Of a DNA stretch of 64,000 nucleotides, positions 54,237 through 63,773 are shown in pieces. Both the position numbers and the translations under genes were made by a program. The notes beneath the pieces are model-generated. The model saw only the letters and a list, made by a program, of their open reading frames with translations, was not told the DNA's origin and did not search any database. This DNA is from Planctomycetota bacterium. Its GTDB lineage: Bacteria > Planctomycetota > Planctomycetia > Gemmatales > Gemmataceae. Positions within the stretch are counted from its first letter, which is position 1, and every line of letters begins with the position of its first letter. The stretch is taken from positions 40,544-104,543 of the forward strand of contig VGZI01000004.1 of NCBI GenBank assembly GCA_016872605.1, given 5' to 3'.

Positions 54237-54277
54237 CCCGGGTTGTAGAACACCTCCTGCATGCAATACAACCCGGG
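54237..54277. repeat. Palindrome CCCGGGTTGTA type
   Basis: Arms CCCGGGTTGTA (54237-54247) and TACAACCCGGG (54267-54277), third of three adjacent palindromes. Nothing else is seen in the gap beyond a GGAGG site for the next gene. Confidence 0.8.
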
Positions 54278-54340
54278 TTGTTTCCATTTGCGTCTTCGTT
54301 ATACTGCCGCGGCAGTCTTAACCACGGAGGATCGTGCGCC

Positions 54341-54817
54341 ATGAAGGACATGGGACGCGTTTTTTGGCTCGGGCTCGGCCTGGCGATCGGCATCGGCGGA
54401 ACCGTCTACCTTCGGCCCACCTCCCAAACGGCCTGGGCGGGCAACGACCGCCATGAGGACTACATCATGGCCACCGGCCCAATCGCTCTCGGACAGAATG
54501 TCACCTCCGATTGCATTTGGCTTCTCGATTACCGCGCGGGCAAGCTGCTCGGCACTCTCGTCGATCGCAATCTAGGCAAGACCGTTGGCTGGGCCGAGGT
54601 TGATCTCGTCAAGGAGTTCAACATTCCCCCCAAGCAAAACGTTCACTTCATGATGACAACGGGCACGCCGATCTCCGGCAATACGGCCCTCTATCTCACC
54701 GAGATCAACACGGGCCGTTTCGGTGTCTACACCATGTCGCCGCGACTCGACGGCACGGGCGGCATGCTCATCCGGCGCCACGACGCCACGATGTTTCGGC
54801 CGCCGAACCCGCAGTGA
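54341..54817 (+). CDS. Small membrane-anchored protein, unknown function
   Basis: A 158-residue protein with an N-terminal hydrophobic segment (VFWLGLGLAIGIGGTVYL) acting as anchor or signal, then a beta-rich domain of ~110 residues (DCIWLLDYRAGKLLGTLVDR, TGRFGVYTMSPRLDGTGG). No family recognised. The ATG at 54341 is behind CGGAGG; a longer frame is possible but lacks a signal. Confidence 0.6.
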   Translation: MKDMGRVFWLGLGLAIGIGGTVYLRPTSQTAWAGNDRHEDYIMATGPIALGQNVTSDCIWLLDYRAGKLLGTLVDRNLGKTVGWAEVDLVKEFNIPPKQNVHFMMTTGTPISGNTALYLTEINTGRFGVYTMSPRLDGTGGMLIRRHDATMFRPPNPQ

Positions 54818-54883
54818 CCATCCGAGCCGAAGCGCCAGCAAAGGCGCCGTATGGTACGCTTGCGATTCAGGCTCTGGGACCCG

Positions 54884-57193
54884 TCAGAAAAACTCATCAT
54901 CGTCGAAGAACTCATCGTCGTCGCCGTCAAAATCGCCGAAGAAGTCGTTCAAGGGAGACCCGCGGCGACTAAGGGTCGCCAGGACCTCCTCGCGTTTCTT
55001 GATCTCTTCCAGGAGCGCATTCTGCCGCTCGCCGCGCGGCATTTCCTGCACAATTCGCCGGGCGTCATCGAGATGCTCGCGTGCCAAATCGGTGCGGGGA
55101 TAGCGCGATTCTTCAAGCAAATAGTAGTCGGCGAACGACAAACGGAAGATAGGGTTCTTGAGATATTTCCGCCGGCCGTGATTGAGACACTGCAACCACA
55201 CCTTGCGAGCTCTCATCGTTTGCAGATTGGCGCAGAGCCGTGCGAGATCGTTTTCAGCAAAGTCGCCAAATCGGAGCTTTTCGACGAATTTGAGCACGGC
55301 CTTCTCATGGCTTCTTTGGCCAACGAACGATTCTTCATGCGTGACGCGTTGGTCGGCAGCGATCTCGAGGAGGACGAGGATTTCGGCCGGCGTTGGGTTC
55401 TGCGCCAGGGCGTCTTTGAGATCTTGGGCGAGTCGCTTCTTGTCCGCGGTGGGCAGGCCGGCGCGGACCCCTTCGCCGACGAGCGCGTAGCGGACGGCCA
55501 AGCGCCGATCGGGCTCGGCGTTGGCCTGAGTGAGAAGTTCGGCGACTCGGTTGGGATTGTTGGCTTTCATCTCCGCGACCGCCCAACGGCACAACAAAGA
55601 GGTTCTCGGCCCCTCACAGAGTTGCAGCGCTTTCTCAAATTGAATCCGGGCTTTGTCGAACTTGCCGTCGTCGGCTAACGACATGGCGTAAAACTGTGTC
55701 GCATGAGCTAAGCCACGGCGATAGGACGGATCGAGCGGATTCGCTTGCAAGGCCTTGGCAAAGAACTCCTGGGCCGACTTGTAAGCCCGAGTGTCCATGA
55801 AGAGTTCGGCCAGGGCGCCCATTGTTTCGGCGTGCTCGGGAAAACTCTTCAACAAGCGTCGGCCCACTTTCTTGGCCTTGGCCGTCTGGTTTTGCGCACG
55901 GTAGAGCGTAAACAGCGCGAGGTGCGCCTCGAGGCGGTCCGGCGCGAGCTTTATTGCGTTTTCCAGACACGTTTTGGCATCGGGCTTAAGCGGCGGCGGA
56001 AAAGAAGCGAAGAGATCGAAAAACGGATTGCCCGAGTGCTTTCGCTCATGACGGCGAAACGCCGCGTTCTCGGCCATGTGCGACCAGATCAGCGCCTGGG
56101 CGCGTGTGCCCGTGTCACCGGGCCAGGCGAGTGGGTTTTGCGCGATGTGCTTGATGTAGAGCTGCCAGATGCCATGCGCCTCGGGCCACATGCCGTGCGA
56201 TTCCAACGCAAGAGCCTCAAGCCGCAGCAACTCGGGATCATCGGCCGGTGCGCCGAACAAGCGACGGTAGCGTGCGACATCATCGGGCTGCCCGTGATCG
56301 ATGATGGCCCAGTAGAAGCAGTGCGCGAGACGAACCACGGCGTCAGGACAATCGGCGCGCAAAAGCATGACGGCCGTCTCCGCCTTGCGAAACGCGGCGC
56401 CCAGGTCTTCCTGCGACAACAAGTCCTTCAGGGCATCCAAATGCGCTGCGGCGAAAACGCTTTGTTGCCGCATGAGCTTGCTTCGCAGTGCCGCTTGCGT
56501 TTCCGCCGGCTGCGCCGCCATGAAAGACGGATCGATTCCCGCACGCAGCGGCGCGCACAGCCGGCTGGGCATGCGGTCCGAATCGAGACGGCTCCAATTC
56601 TCCAGCGCCCGCGCATCGTCGTTGGCCTGGTACGCCAAGAGCCCGCGCAACAACACTTTCCATTCCAGGTACGGCGACTGCAAGCCGATGCCTTGAAGGG
56701 CGGCGCGCGCCTCTTCATCGCGCTGCGCCGCGTAATGGCCGAACGCCAAGATGATGAGATCGAAGCCGGAATGATGTTCCGGAGGCAGAAGTTCCCTGCC
56801 TTTCGGCCCCTGAACGACAGCAGCGTCGATGGCGTGCTGAAGAATCTTTTGGCGAGACAATGGGTCGGCGAGTTGCTGCGTCGCTTGCAATGCCGGCGTT
56901 ATCCCTCCGCACGCCGCCAGCTTCTGCGCCGCCGTTGCGAGGAATTCGCTGGAGCCACCGAGCGCGAGCGCATTCTGGAATACGGTAGCGGCTTCGCGCA
57001 AATGCCCCTGTGCCTGGAGCTGCTCGCCGCGCTCCAGCGTCACGCGCCGCAGTAATTCGCGATTTTCATCGGTCGGCTCGATTTTGGCGAGCTGGCGCGT
57101 CAGTTCTAGGGCTTGCTGGGTGCGGCCTTCATTGCGTGCTTTGGCGATGCGGTCGGTGAGTGGACGATCGACGACTTTTGTCTTTCGCGACAT
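54884..57193 (-). CDS. Large TPR protein with acidic Phe-rich tail
   Basis: A 769-residue soluble protein without signal peptide. TPR-like helices run through most of it (AETMGALAELFMDTRAYKSA, EFFAKALQANPLDPSYRRGL, LYRAQNQTAKAKKVGRRLL). The last ~20 residues are FFGDFDGDDDEFF and a second DDDEFF, a strongly acidic/aromatic tail. Cytosolic scaffold by inference. The ATG at 57193 has AAGGA 8 bp upstream. It shares a 136-bp divergent promoter region with the GH38-like gene. Confidence 0.8.
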   Translation of the reverse strand: MSRKTKVVDRPLTDRIAKARNEGRTQQALELTRQLAKIEPTDENRELLRRVTLERGEQLQAQGHLREAATVFQNALALGGSSEFLATAAQKLAACGGITPALQATQQLADPLSRQKILQHAIDAAVVQGPKGRELLPPEHHSGFDLIILAFGHYAAQRDEEARAALQGIGLQSPYLEWKVLLRGLLAYQANDDARALENWSRLDSDRMPSRLCAPLRAGIDPSFMAAQPAETQAALRSKLMRQQSVFAAAHLDALKDLLSQEDLGAAFRKAETAVMLLRADCPDAVVRLAHCFYWAIIDHGQPDDVARYRRLFGAPADDPELLRLEALALESHGMWPEAHGIWQLYIKHIAQNPLAWPGDTGTRAQALIWSHMAENAAFRRHERKHSGNPFFDLFASFPPPLKPDAKTCLENAIKLAPDRLEAHLALFTLYRAQNQTAKAKKVGRRLLKSFPEHAETMGALAELFMDTRAYKSAQEFFAKALQANPLDPSYRRGLAHATQFYAMSLADDGKFDKARIQFEKALQLCEGPRTSLLCRWAVAEMKANNPNRVAELLTQANAEPDRRLAVRYALVGEGVRAGLPTADKKRLAQDLKDALAQNPTPAEILVLLEIAADQRVTHEESFVGQRSHEKAVLKFVEKLRFGDFAENDLARLCANLQTMRARKVWLQCLNHGRRKYLKNPIFRLSFADYYLLEESRYPRTDLAREHLDDARRIVQEMPRGERQNALLEEIKKREEVLATLSRRGSPLNDFFGDFDGDDDEFFDDDEFF

Positions 57194-57329
57194 GATTCGA
57201 TCCTTCGCTATCTCGATCTCACTCCCTGAGCAGCGTAGAATATTATTGTACCGAATCCTCAAGGAAACCGCAACCTGCGATAGCCTCGCCCAGAATGGGC
57301 GCACCAGCCATCGGTCAAAAAGTCACACC

Positions 57330-60300
57330 ATGAACCACGAACTCATTTTGCTCAGTCCCTATCGCTACCCCGCCCAGTATCCGATGACGATGTCGGATGA
57401 AGACATGGCAAGCTGGCTGAACGCGTTCACGGCCCTTTGGCATCCGGCGCTGTTGTGGAACGCGGCCGCCGCCCCGCGTTGCGACACGACGTACGATCAC
57501 GAAACGCCCAAGAGCGGCGTGATCTACGCGTTGCCGGAGACGCCGCCGACGTACTTGCCCGACAACTGGGAAGAGCGCGTCAAGCAGGCCGGTTCGCTGG
57601 TGTTCAAGGCGACGCCGGATCGGACGCACACGTTGGCCAACCTGCACGCTGCCTTGAGCGCCGCCGGGGCGCCGGACGTCGGCTGGAAGCCGGGATTGGC
57701 GTTAGCGCCGGAGTCGCTGGGGCCGTTCTTCGGAATCGGCTGGGGCCATCTGCTCCTGGCGAGCTTGAGCGAGGCGATGGAGCACGAGAACCTTCTCGAC
57801 GTCGCGGCCTTCTGGAATGACATCCAGGCGGCTGTCGCGTTGTTGGCTGGATTCCCGTTGCCGAACTCGGCGCCATCGCCACCGCCGGCCGTGGACGCGA
57901 CAAGTTCGTCCGATCCGAACGTCCCGCCGCAAACAGAAGGCGCGACGGCGCCGAGCGACGCAGAACCAGCTTCGAGTCCGCCGCCTGCGCCGACATCGCC
58001 AATCGAGTGCCTCCAGTCGGCAGCATCCAAGCTGCTGACTGCGCGCGAAGTGCTTTACCCCGTCGCCATTCATCTGCTCGGCGCCAGCTTCCTGGACGAA
58101 GCCACCATGGCGCATGGTTGGCCTGCCGCACTCGACCTCGGCATTCCGATAAACTTCATCGCCCCGACCGCCACCCTCGAGAAGCTTGCCGAGCACGCGC
58201 CCAATCGTTTCGCTCAGCTCCAGACCGCCGTCCAGAATGGCATCGCCGAGGTCTGCGGCGGCGACTACCTCGAACGCGAGGATTGCGTGCTGCCCATCGA
58301 TTCGCAGCTCTGGAACCTGCGCTACGGACTCGATCGCGCCAAGGACCTGCTCGGCGCCGAAATCCACGTCTTTGCTCGCCGGCGCTTCGGCTATCATCCG
58401 CACTTGCCGCTTTTTCTAAGCTCCAACGGCATCACGAAGGCGCTGTTCCTGGTGTTCGATGAATACTCCGGATTGCCGAACTATTCCAACGTCGTGGTCA
58501 GTTGGCCCTCGCCCGACGGCAAGGTGATTGACACTTTTGCTCGGCAACCGCGCTTTGCCGACAGCGTCGAGACCTTTTTCAACCTCGGGCATCTTTGGTT
58601 CAAGACGACGCGTGAAGATCACGTGGCAACGATCTTTATCATGCATCGCGACAAGCCGACTTCCATCTGGCATCGCGATCTCATGGAGTTGGCTCGCCTC
58701 GGCCCGGTGCTCGGCCAATGGACGACGTTCTCGCAGTATCTCTCGGCCGTCACCGCCGGCGAGTATCCATCGATGACGACAGCGGACGATTTTCATTTCG
58801 ACTACTTGAGCGAGCGCATCGAGGCCAAGAACGAGGAACCGGTCAGCGCGTTCCCCAGGCATCTGCGTACGCGCCGCCGCATCGACGCGTGCTGGACGTA
58901 TGCGGCATTGCATCGTTCGCTTGCCGGCGGTCGCGACACGCTCGATATCGGCGACGAACTGCGCACCGTTGAACGGCGGGTGGAGTCGACCTACGCCATC
59001 CCCACGGAGTTGGATGGCATCGAACGCCGCGTCACGACGGCTTTGGCGGATCGGCTGCAAGCCCGCGCCGAGCCGAACCAGCCGGGTTATCTCATCCTCA
59101 ATCCCTGTGGTTTCGCGCGGCGAGCGGCCCTGGAACTGGAAGGCGGCAGGCATCCGCTGCCGATCGAGGGCATCGTCAAAGCCTGTCAACTCGACAACGG
59201 CAAGTTGCGCACTGTGATCGAAATTCCCGCGCTCGGCTTCGCCTGGCTGCCGCGCGAAGGTCCGCCCGGCACGCCGCCCATGGTCGTCAAGATGCGTCTG
59301 GGCGACCAGCAAGCGCGGATGATTCGCAACGATCACTTTGAAGTGGAGGTCGATGCAAACACCGGCGGCATCAAGGCCATTCGCGACCACAAGACCAAGG
59401 TCAACCGTCTCGGCCAACAGCTCATCTTCAATCCCGGCAGCAAGATGGTCGCCAAAGAGATCACGGTTACCGAAACGGGCCCGGCTCTCGCGGAGATTGT
59501 TTCCAGCGGCGTCATCGTCGGCGAGCAGGGCCAGCCCTTTGCCAGCTATCGACAGCGACTCCGGCTTTGGCTCGGCCGACCGCTCCTTGAAATCCGCATC
59601 GAGCTGACTCCGCAACAGCCTTGCGCCGGCTACGGTTGGCACGCCTACTTTGGCTCACGTTTCGCATGGCGTGATGAACGGGCAACGTTCGTTCGTGGCT
59701 TCAACGGTATGGGTTACATCTCCAACCACCCGCGCCCGCAGTCGCCCGATTACCTCGACATTCGCACGCCGCCGCTGTCCACGACCATCCTGACCGGCGG
59801 GTTGCCGTTCCACCAACGGCTCGGCGGTCGCATGGTCGATATCATCTTGATGCCCGAGGGAGAAAGGACGAGCGTGTTCGAGATGGCGGTAGCGATGGAT
59901 CGTCCGGTGCCGATGCAGACGGCCTGGGGATACACGTCGCCGCTCGCCGTCGTGCCGACGACCAAGGGGCCGCCGCACATCGGCGCGTCGGGCTGGCTAT
60001 TCCACATCGACGCTCCGAATCTGCTGTTGACGCGCATGACGCCCGGAACGCTGGATGAGTCCATGCATCCGCGTTCTGCGAGGACGGGCGCCAGCGAGGG
60101 GCAGTCAGACGGCGTTGCCGACGCGATCACCGCGCGCCTCATGGAATGCGCCAACTACAGCGGACTCGCCGAGTTTCGCTGCGTGCGTGATCCGCAGCGC
60201 GCAACCGTGCTGACGACGAGCGGTCAATTCCTGGTCGACGCCAATCGCTCGGGCGATATCGTCCATCTGGAGGTGACGCCGAACGACCTGGTGCACGTCC

Positions 60301-60374
60301 AGGTGGAGTTCAGCTTGCCGCCCGAACCTCCGCCGCCACCCCCCGCGACCGATGGCGGCGCTGTCGCGGATTAG
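57330..60374 (+). CDS. Large GH38-like (alpha-mannosidase-fold) protein
   Basis: A 1,014-residue cytosolic-looking protein. The C-terminal half carries GH38-type beta domains (LILNPCGFARRAALELEGG, FEVEVDANTGGIKAIRDH near 663-680, YRQRLRLWLGRPLLEI). The N-terminal half (ELILLSPYRYPAQYPMTMSD) could be a degenerate deacetylase-like barrel. A Pro/Ser/Ala-rich insert lies around residues 178-228. I see no clear nucleophile Asp of active GH38 enzymes, so activity is uncertain. Long upstream frame to 57084 rejected. No signal peptide. Confidence 0.6.
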   Translation: MNHELILLSPYRYPAQYPMTMSDEDMASWLNAFTALWHPALLWNAAAAPRCDTTYDHETPKSGVIYALPETPPTYLPDNWEERVKQAGSLVFKATPDRTHTLANLHAALSAAGAPDVGWKPGLALAPESLGPFFGIGWGHLLLASLSEAMEHENLLDVAAFWNDIQAAVALLAGFPLPNSAPSPPPAVDATSSSDPNVPPQTEGATAPSDAEPASSPPPAPTSPIECLQSAASKLLTAREVLYPVAIHLLGASFLDEATMAHGWPAALDLGIPINFIAPTATLEKLAEHAPNRFAQLQTAVQNGIAEVCGGDYLEREDCVLPIDSQLWNLRYGLDRAKDLLGAEIHVFARRRFGYHPHLPLFLSSNGITKALFLVFDEYSGLPNYSNVVVSWPSPDGKVIDTFARQPRFADSVETFFNLGHLWFKTTREDHVATIFIMHRDKPTSIWHRDLMELARLGPVLGQWTTFSQYLSAVTAGEYPSMTTADDFHFDYLSERIEAKNEEPVSAFPRHLRTRRRIDACWTYAALHRSLAGGRDTLDIGDELRTVERRVESTYAIPTELDGIERRVTTALADRLQARAEPNQPGYLILNPCGFARRAALELEGGRHPLPIEGIVKACQLDNGKLRTVIEIPALGFAWLPREGPPGTPPMVVKMRLGDQQARMIRNDHFEVEVDANTGGIKAIRDHKTKVNRLGQQLIFNPGSKMVAKEITVTETGPALAEIVSSGVIVGEQGQPFASYRQRLRLWLGRPLLEIRIELTPQQPCAGYGWHAYFGSRFAWRDERATFVRGFNGMGYISNHPRPQSPDYLDIRTPPLSTTILTGGLPFHQRLGGRMVDIILMPEGERTSVFEMAVAMDRPVPMQTAWGYTSPLAVVPTTKGPPHIGASGWLFHIDAPNLLLTRMTPGTLDESMHPRSARTGASEGQSDGVADAITARLMECANYSGLAEFRCVRDPQRATVLTTSGQFLVDANRSGDIVHLEVTPNDLVHVQVEFSLPPEPPPPPPATDGGAVAD

Positions 60375-60391
60375 TACGACAGCGCTAGTTC

Positions 60392-60465
60392 GCAGGTTAG
60401 GCTTTCCAGCCTGACGCGTTTTGACGAACTTTGGTACTCTGCGTCAGGCTGGAAAGCCTAACTGC
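60392..60465. repeat. Palindrome GTTAGGCTTTCCAGCCTGAC type
   Basis: Arms 60392-60417 and 60441-60465, nearly perfect, 23-nt loop, starting 17 bp after the GH38-like stop. Confidence 0.87.
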
Positions 60466-60637
60466 AGTGAGTGCGCTTGCGGAAATACCGTGGGAAAGCA
60501 CCCGAGAGCCGTCCAGCGGGGCACCACGCTTTCAAGGGGCGCAGCGCCATTTCCGACTCGGTCAAACGGGCCAAGCCGGCCGGGTATTCGAAGTCGAAGT
60601 AGTTGAGGGAATCGGCCGACACAATCGCGCGGGCCAT
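60458..60637 (-). CDS. Possible 59-residue protein, low confidence
   Basis: A short minus-strand frame (begins MARAIVSADSLNYFDFEYP, ends YFRKRTHCS) with GC-rich third positions like the neighbouring genes, in the 535-bp gap 60375-60909. Its last codons and stop lie in the palindrome arm. It may be a remnant of a longer gene. No family recognised; the plus-strand frame over the same stretch looks random. The remaining gap (60638-60909) shows no gene. Confidence 0.28.
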   Translation of the reverse strand: MARAIVSADSLNYFDFEYPAGLARLTESEMALRPLKAWCPAGRLSGAFPRYFRKRTHCS

Positions 60638-60909
60638 CGTTGCCTAGTGCACCGGCGAGGCCCCACCAAAGCGACCACGACGCAGCGATTGAGTACGGCA
60701 CGCACGATGAGCGTGTCTGTGTCTCGTTCGATCATGCCGGCAGGATCCACCATGAATATCCTTCAGACAACCTCAGATTTTCATGGTCGACAATGTGCCC
60801 TGATCGTGTGCGTCGCTAGCGAGAATCTGAATACTCCAAAGGTCAAAATTCCGCGGCAAGTGGACACACGTCTTGCATCGCCGGCGGACGCTCTTTTCCG
60901 GGCGCCAAT

Positions 60910-61671
60910 TCACTGACCTCGGACGCCAAGCACTTGCGGCGGTTGCTCCGCGTTCCAGAGCATTCGATAGGCGCCGCGCAGCCAGGGGGGAATGGCCTTC
61001 TCGATTTGAGCTTGCCGAGTTTCGCCGACGTAGATTTGATCGAACGGGAGCAAGCGAATGTTGGTTCGATGATCGTGCTTCAGGACGATGGCGCGCAGAT
61101 CGACGCGGAAGGCTTGCGGACGTTTGTTCTCGCCGATGTGAGGGCGTACGACGTAGACATCGGCAGGCTCGGCGCCGGGGGTGATGCCGCCGACGCGCTG
61201 CAACAACTCGAGCACCGTTTCCTGGCCGCGATACGGGACGCAGCGTTGCCAGCCGATGACTTCGCCGAAGAGGAGCAGATGCTGGCTGCGATATTCGACG
61301 ACGCGGACGTTGATGGTCTCCGCGCTTGCGCCAGTTTCCTGGGCTAGCAGCGTGACGATTTCGGGAACTGTACGGCCTTCGATGCGCAACTTGCCGTAGT
61401 CGCTGAGGTCAATCCGTCCATCGGGTCCGATTTTTTGCTTTCCGGAAAGCTCGGGGCGATTCGGTATGGTGACTTCAAGGAGGTCCGGACAGCCGACACG
61501 ATAGCGATCGGCGACGTCTTGCCGGCTTAACGCAGATTGCTGGGCCATCAGATTTTTTTCGACGCTGGCGCGATCTTTGGCGCAGCCCGGCGCGAACGCA
61601 AGCATCGGCAGCGTTAGCAGAAGTGCCGCGCCGCGCAATTGCCAGGATGATCGGTGTTGCCCAGTGTTCAT
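60910..61671 (-). CDS. Polysaccharide export outer-membrane lipoprotein (Wza/BexD-like)
   Basis: A 253-residue lipoprotein (signal ending FAPGC, Cys near 30). It has the Poly_export domain: YRVGCPDLLEVTIPNRPELSG, IGPDGRIDLSDYGKLRIEG, TVPEIVTLLA, then SLBB-like segments (LLFGEVIGWQRCVPYRGQETV, LLQRVGGITPGAEPADVYVV, LLPFDQIYVG). It should form an outer-membrane or periplasmic channel part for exopolysaccharide. Other export genes are absent nearby, so it is an orphan. The ATG at 61671 gives the lipoprotein signal. Confidence 0.87.
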   Translation of the reverse strand: MNTGQHRSSWQLRGAALLLTLPMLAFAPGCAKDRASVEKNLMAQQSALSRQDVADRYRVGCPDLLEVTIPNRPELSGKQKIGPDGRIDLSDYGKLRIEGRTVPEIVTLLAQETGASAETINVRVVEYRSQHLLLFGEVIGWQRCVPYRGQETVLELLQRVGGITPGAEPADVYVVRPHIGENKRPQAFRVDLRAIVLKHDHRTNIRLLPFDQIYVGETRQAQIEKAIPPWLRGAYRMLWNAEQPPQVLGVRGQ

Positions 61672-61821
61672 GGCTTGCCACGCTTGCCCGTGAACCGGCA
61701 CAAATGATGTGCGTTCGCGCCGGCGCGCACCGAGAACGATGTTGGACCTTCGGAGTGTCATCGGCAAGCTTGGTGGGCCACCTTGAGGTCGTGTCGGAGG
61801 GGCTCGCTCGCCGGACCTGAA

Positions 61822-63243
61822 CTACGCAAGGACGCGGTCGATTACTTCGCCGCTGTTCTCGGTTAGGCGTTCGTCGCGGCCATTGAAGCGGAAGGTGAGG
61901 CGCTCGTGGTCGAGCCCCAAGAGATGCAGGATGGTGGCATGGATGTCATGAACGTCGGTGATGTCATCCTGGGCACGAAGGCCGACGGCGTCAGTGCTAC
62001 CGATGGTCTGTCCGCCTTTGACGCCGCCGCCGGCGAGCCACATGGTGAACCCATGCGGATTGTGATCGCGTCCGGTCGTGCCTTCGGTCATGGGAGTTCG
62101 TCCGAACTCGCCGCCCCAGACTACGAGCGTGGAGTCGAGCAAACCGCGTGACTTAAGATCGCGCAGCAGGCCGGCGATGGGTAAGTCGCTCGACGCGCAC
62201 AGGCGAGCGTGGTTTCCGTCGACATCGGTATGTCCGTCCCAGCCGTTGGTGTCGCCGCAGTAAACTTGGACGAAGCGGACGCCGTGCTCGACCATGCGGC
62301 GAGCCAGCAGGCAGCGCAGGCCGAACTCGGCGGTGTCGGGACGATCGAGGCCGTACAGCCGGCGCGTGGCTTGGGATTCGCGTGCGATGTCCACGACATC
62401 GGGCGCGTGCGTCTGCATGCGGAAAGCAAGTTCATAGGCGTTGATGCGGGCGGCGAGTTCCGTGTCGTCGGCCCGGGTGCGCAAGTGCTCCTGGTTAAGC
62501 CGATTGACGAAATCAAGCGTTCGGCGTTGTTGCGTCTGGGTGACGCCGGCAGGCGGGTTCAGGTAGCGAATCGGAGCGGCGCCGCCGGAGAGGACGGTTC
62601 CTTGATACGTTGAAGGCAGGAACCCATTGCCCCAGGCGGGAGCGCCCCCTTTGACCCAGCCGCGCGGGTCGGGCATCACGACGAATGCGGGCATGTTTTG
62701 GCTCTCGGTCCCCAGGCCATACGTGACCCAGGCGCCCATGCTCGGCCGGCCCATTAAGATCGAGCCGGTGTTCACGAGATAAACCGATTCCGGATGGGTG
62801 ACGCTGGTTCCACGGCAGCCGCGCAGCAGGCATAGGTCGTCGACACAATGTGCGAGGTTGGGCAGGAGATCCGAGACATCGATGCCGGCCTGCCCGTGCT
62901 TGCGGAAGGTTCGACGCGTGCCGAGCAGTCGATTACGTTCGACGTTGCGGCGCGTGGCGACGGAACCGAACGATTCGGGCAAGGGCTGGCCGTGAAGCCG
63001 CTGTAAATCGGGTTTGGGGTCGAAGAGTTCCAGATGGCTTGGCCCGCCCGACATGAACAGAAAGATCACGCGCCGAGCCGCCGGCGCATGATGCGGCTGG
63101 CGCGGCGCGAGCGGATTGGTCGGCCCCGACTGGGCGAGCAAGTTGTCTTCGGCAAGCATGGCGGCCAGGGCGATGATGCCGAAGCCGCCGCCGGCGTTGC
63201 GCAGGAACTCGCGTCGGGAAGTCGGAAGTGGATTCATCATCAT
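61822..63243 (-). CDS. DUF1501 Tat-exported protein
   Basis: A 473-residue protein with a twin-arginine signal (TSRREFLRNAGGGFGIIALAAML) and a DUF1501 sulfatase-like fold: LFMSGGPSHLELFDPKP near the N-terminus, GWDGHTDVDGNHARLC, VVWGGEFGRTP and DHNPHGFTMWLAGGGVKGG. In planctomycetes it usually follows a DUF1549/DUF1553 cytochrome-like gene; none is adjacent here. The start is one of three ATG codons in a row at 63243-63235, with an AAGG close upstream; the signal peptide fits any. Function unproven. Confidence 0.9.
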   Translation of the reverse strand: MMMNPLPTSRREFLRNAGGGFGIIALAAMLAEDNLLAQSGPTNPLAPRQPHHAPAARRVIFLFMSGGPSHLELFDPKPDLQRLHGQPLPESFGSVATRRNVERNRLLGTRRTFRKHGQAGIDVSDLLPNLAHCVDDLCLLRGCRGTSVTHPESVYLVNTGSILMGRPSMGAWVTYGLGTESQNMPAFVVMPDPRGWVKGGAPAWGNGFLPSTYQGTVLSGGAAPIRYLNPPAGVTQTQQRRTLDFVNRLNQEHLRTRADDTELAARINAYELAFRMQTHAPDVVDIARESQATRRLYGLDRPDTAEFGLRCLLARRMVEHGVRFVQVYCGDTNGWDGHTDVDGNHARLCASSDLPIAGLLRDLKSRGLLDSTLVVWGGEFGRTPMTEGTTGRDHNPHGFTMWLAGGGVKGGQTIGSTDAVGLRAQDDITDVHDIHATILHLLGLDHERLTFRFNGRDERLTENSGEVIDRVLA

Positions 63244-63515
63244 CAAGGCCTTGAACAGCACCTCGCGCCCAAGTTCTCGGGCATTGATCCAACGCCTCAA
63301 TCAATTCTATCAGCTTTTCCTTGCGATCTGTAGGCCGTGCGGACATGCACCCCGTCGGCATTCGTTCGGCGCCGCGTACCAGGTTCACTGACGCGACCAT
63401 TGCGAGCACCCTCGGATTAACAGCACAAAATACGTGGAACGTCGCAAGGCGGCATAGTAAAATACTCCGATAGAAAAAAATCCTAATGCCCGACGGGCTC
63501 GTGAGGGACACAACC

Positions 63516-63773
63516 ATGGCGAAGAAAAAATCGACCTACGACAACGTGTTCGGAATGGATCCCGCCGAGGCACGCAAGATGGTGGACAGCCTGACGCCGC
63601 GCGAACGTGAAACCGCCGAGCGCATCGCCATGGGCATGACCCAAGCCGAAATTGCCAAGGACCTCGGCATCTCGCCGAAGACGCTCGACATCTTTCGCGG
63701 CAAAGTGAAACGCAAATTCAAGACAAGTCTGCACGGCATCCCGCGCGTCTGGTTCTGCGCTCTGCTCGGTTGA
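63516..63773 (+). CDS. Stand-alone LuxR-type HTH protein
   Basis: An 85-residue protein with a LuxR/GerE helix-turn-helix: LTPRERETAERIAMGMTQAEIAKDLGISPKTL (about 29-60, given in short blocks) then VKRKF. There is no receiver or autoinducer domain. The ATG at 63516 follows GTGAGGGA. Its role could be direct DNA binding or modulation of another regulator; targets unknown. Confidence 0.82.
   Translation: MAKKKSTYDNVFGMDPAEARKMVDSLTPRERETAERIAMGMTQAEIAKDLGISPKTLDIFRGKVKRKFKTSLHGIPRVWFCALLG

Noticed and set aside
60431..60916. 161-codon plus-strand frame in the gap after the GH38-like gene
   Set aside because: Low-complexity, Arg/Thr-rich translation starting in a palindrome, no family pattern.
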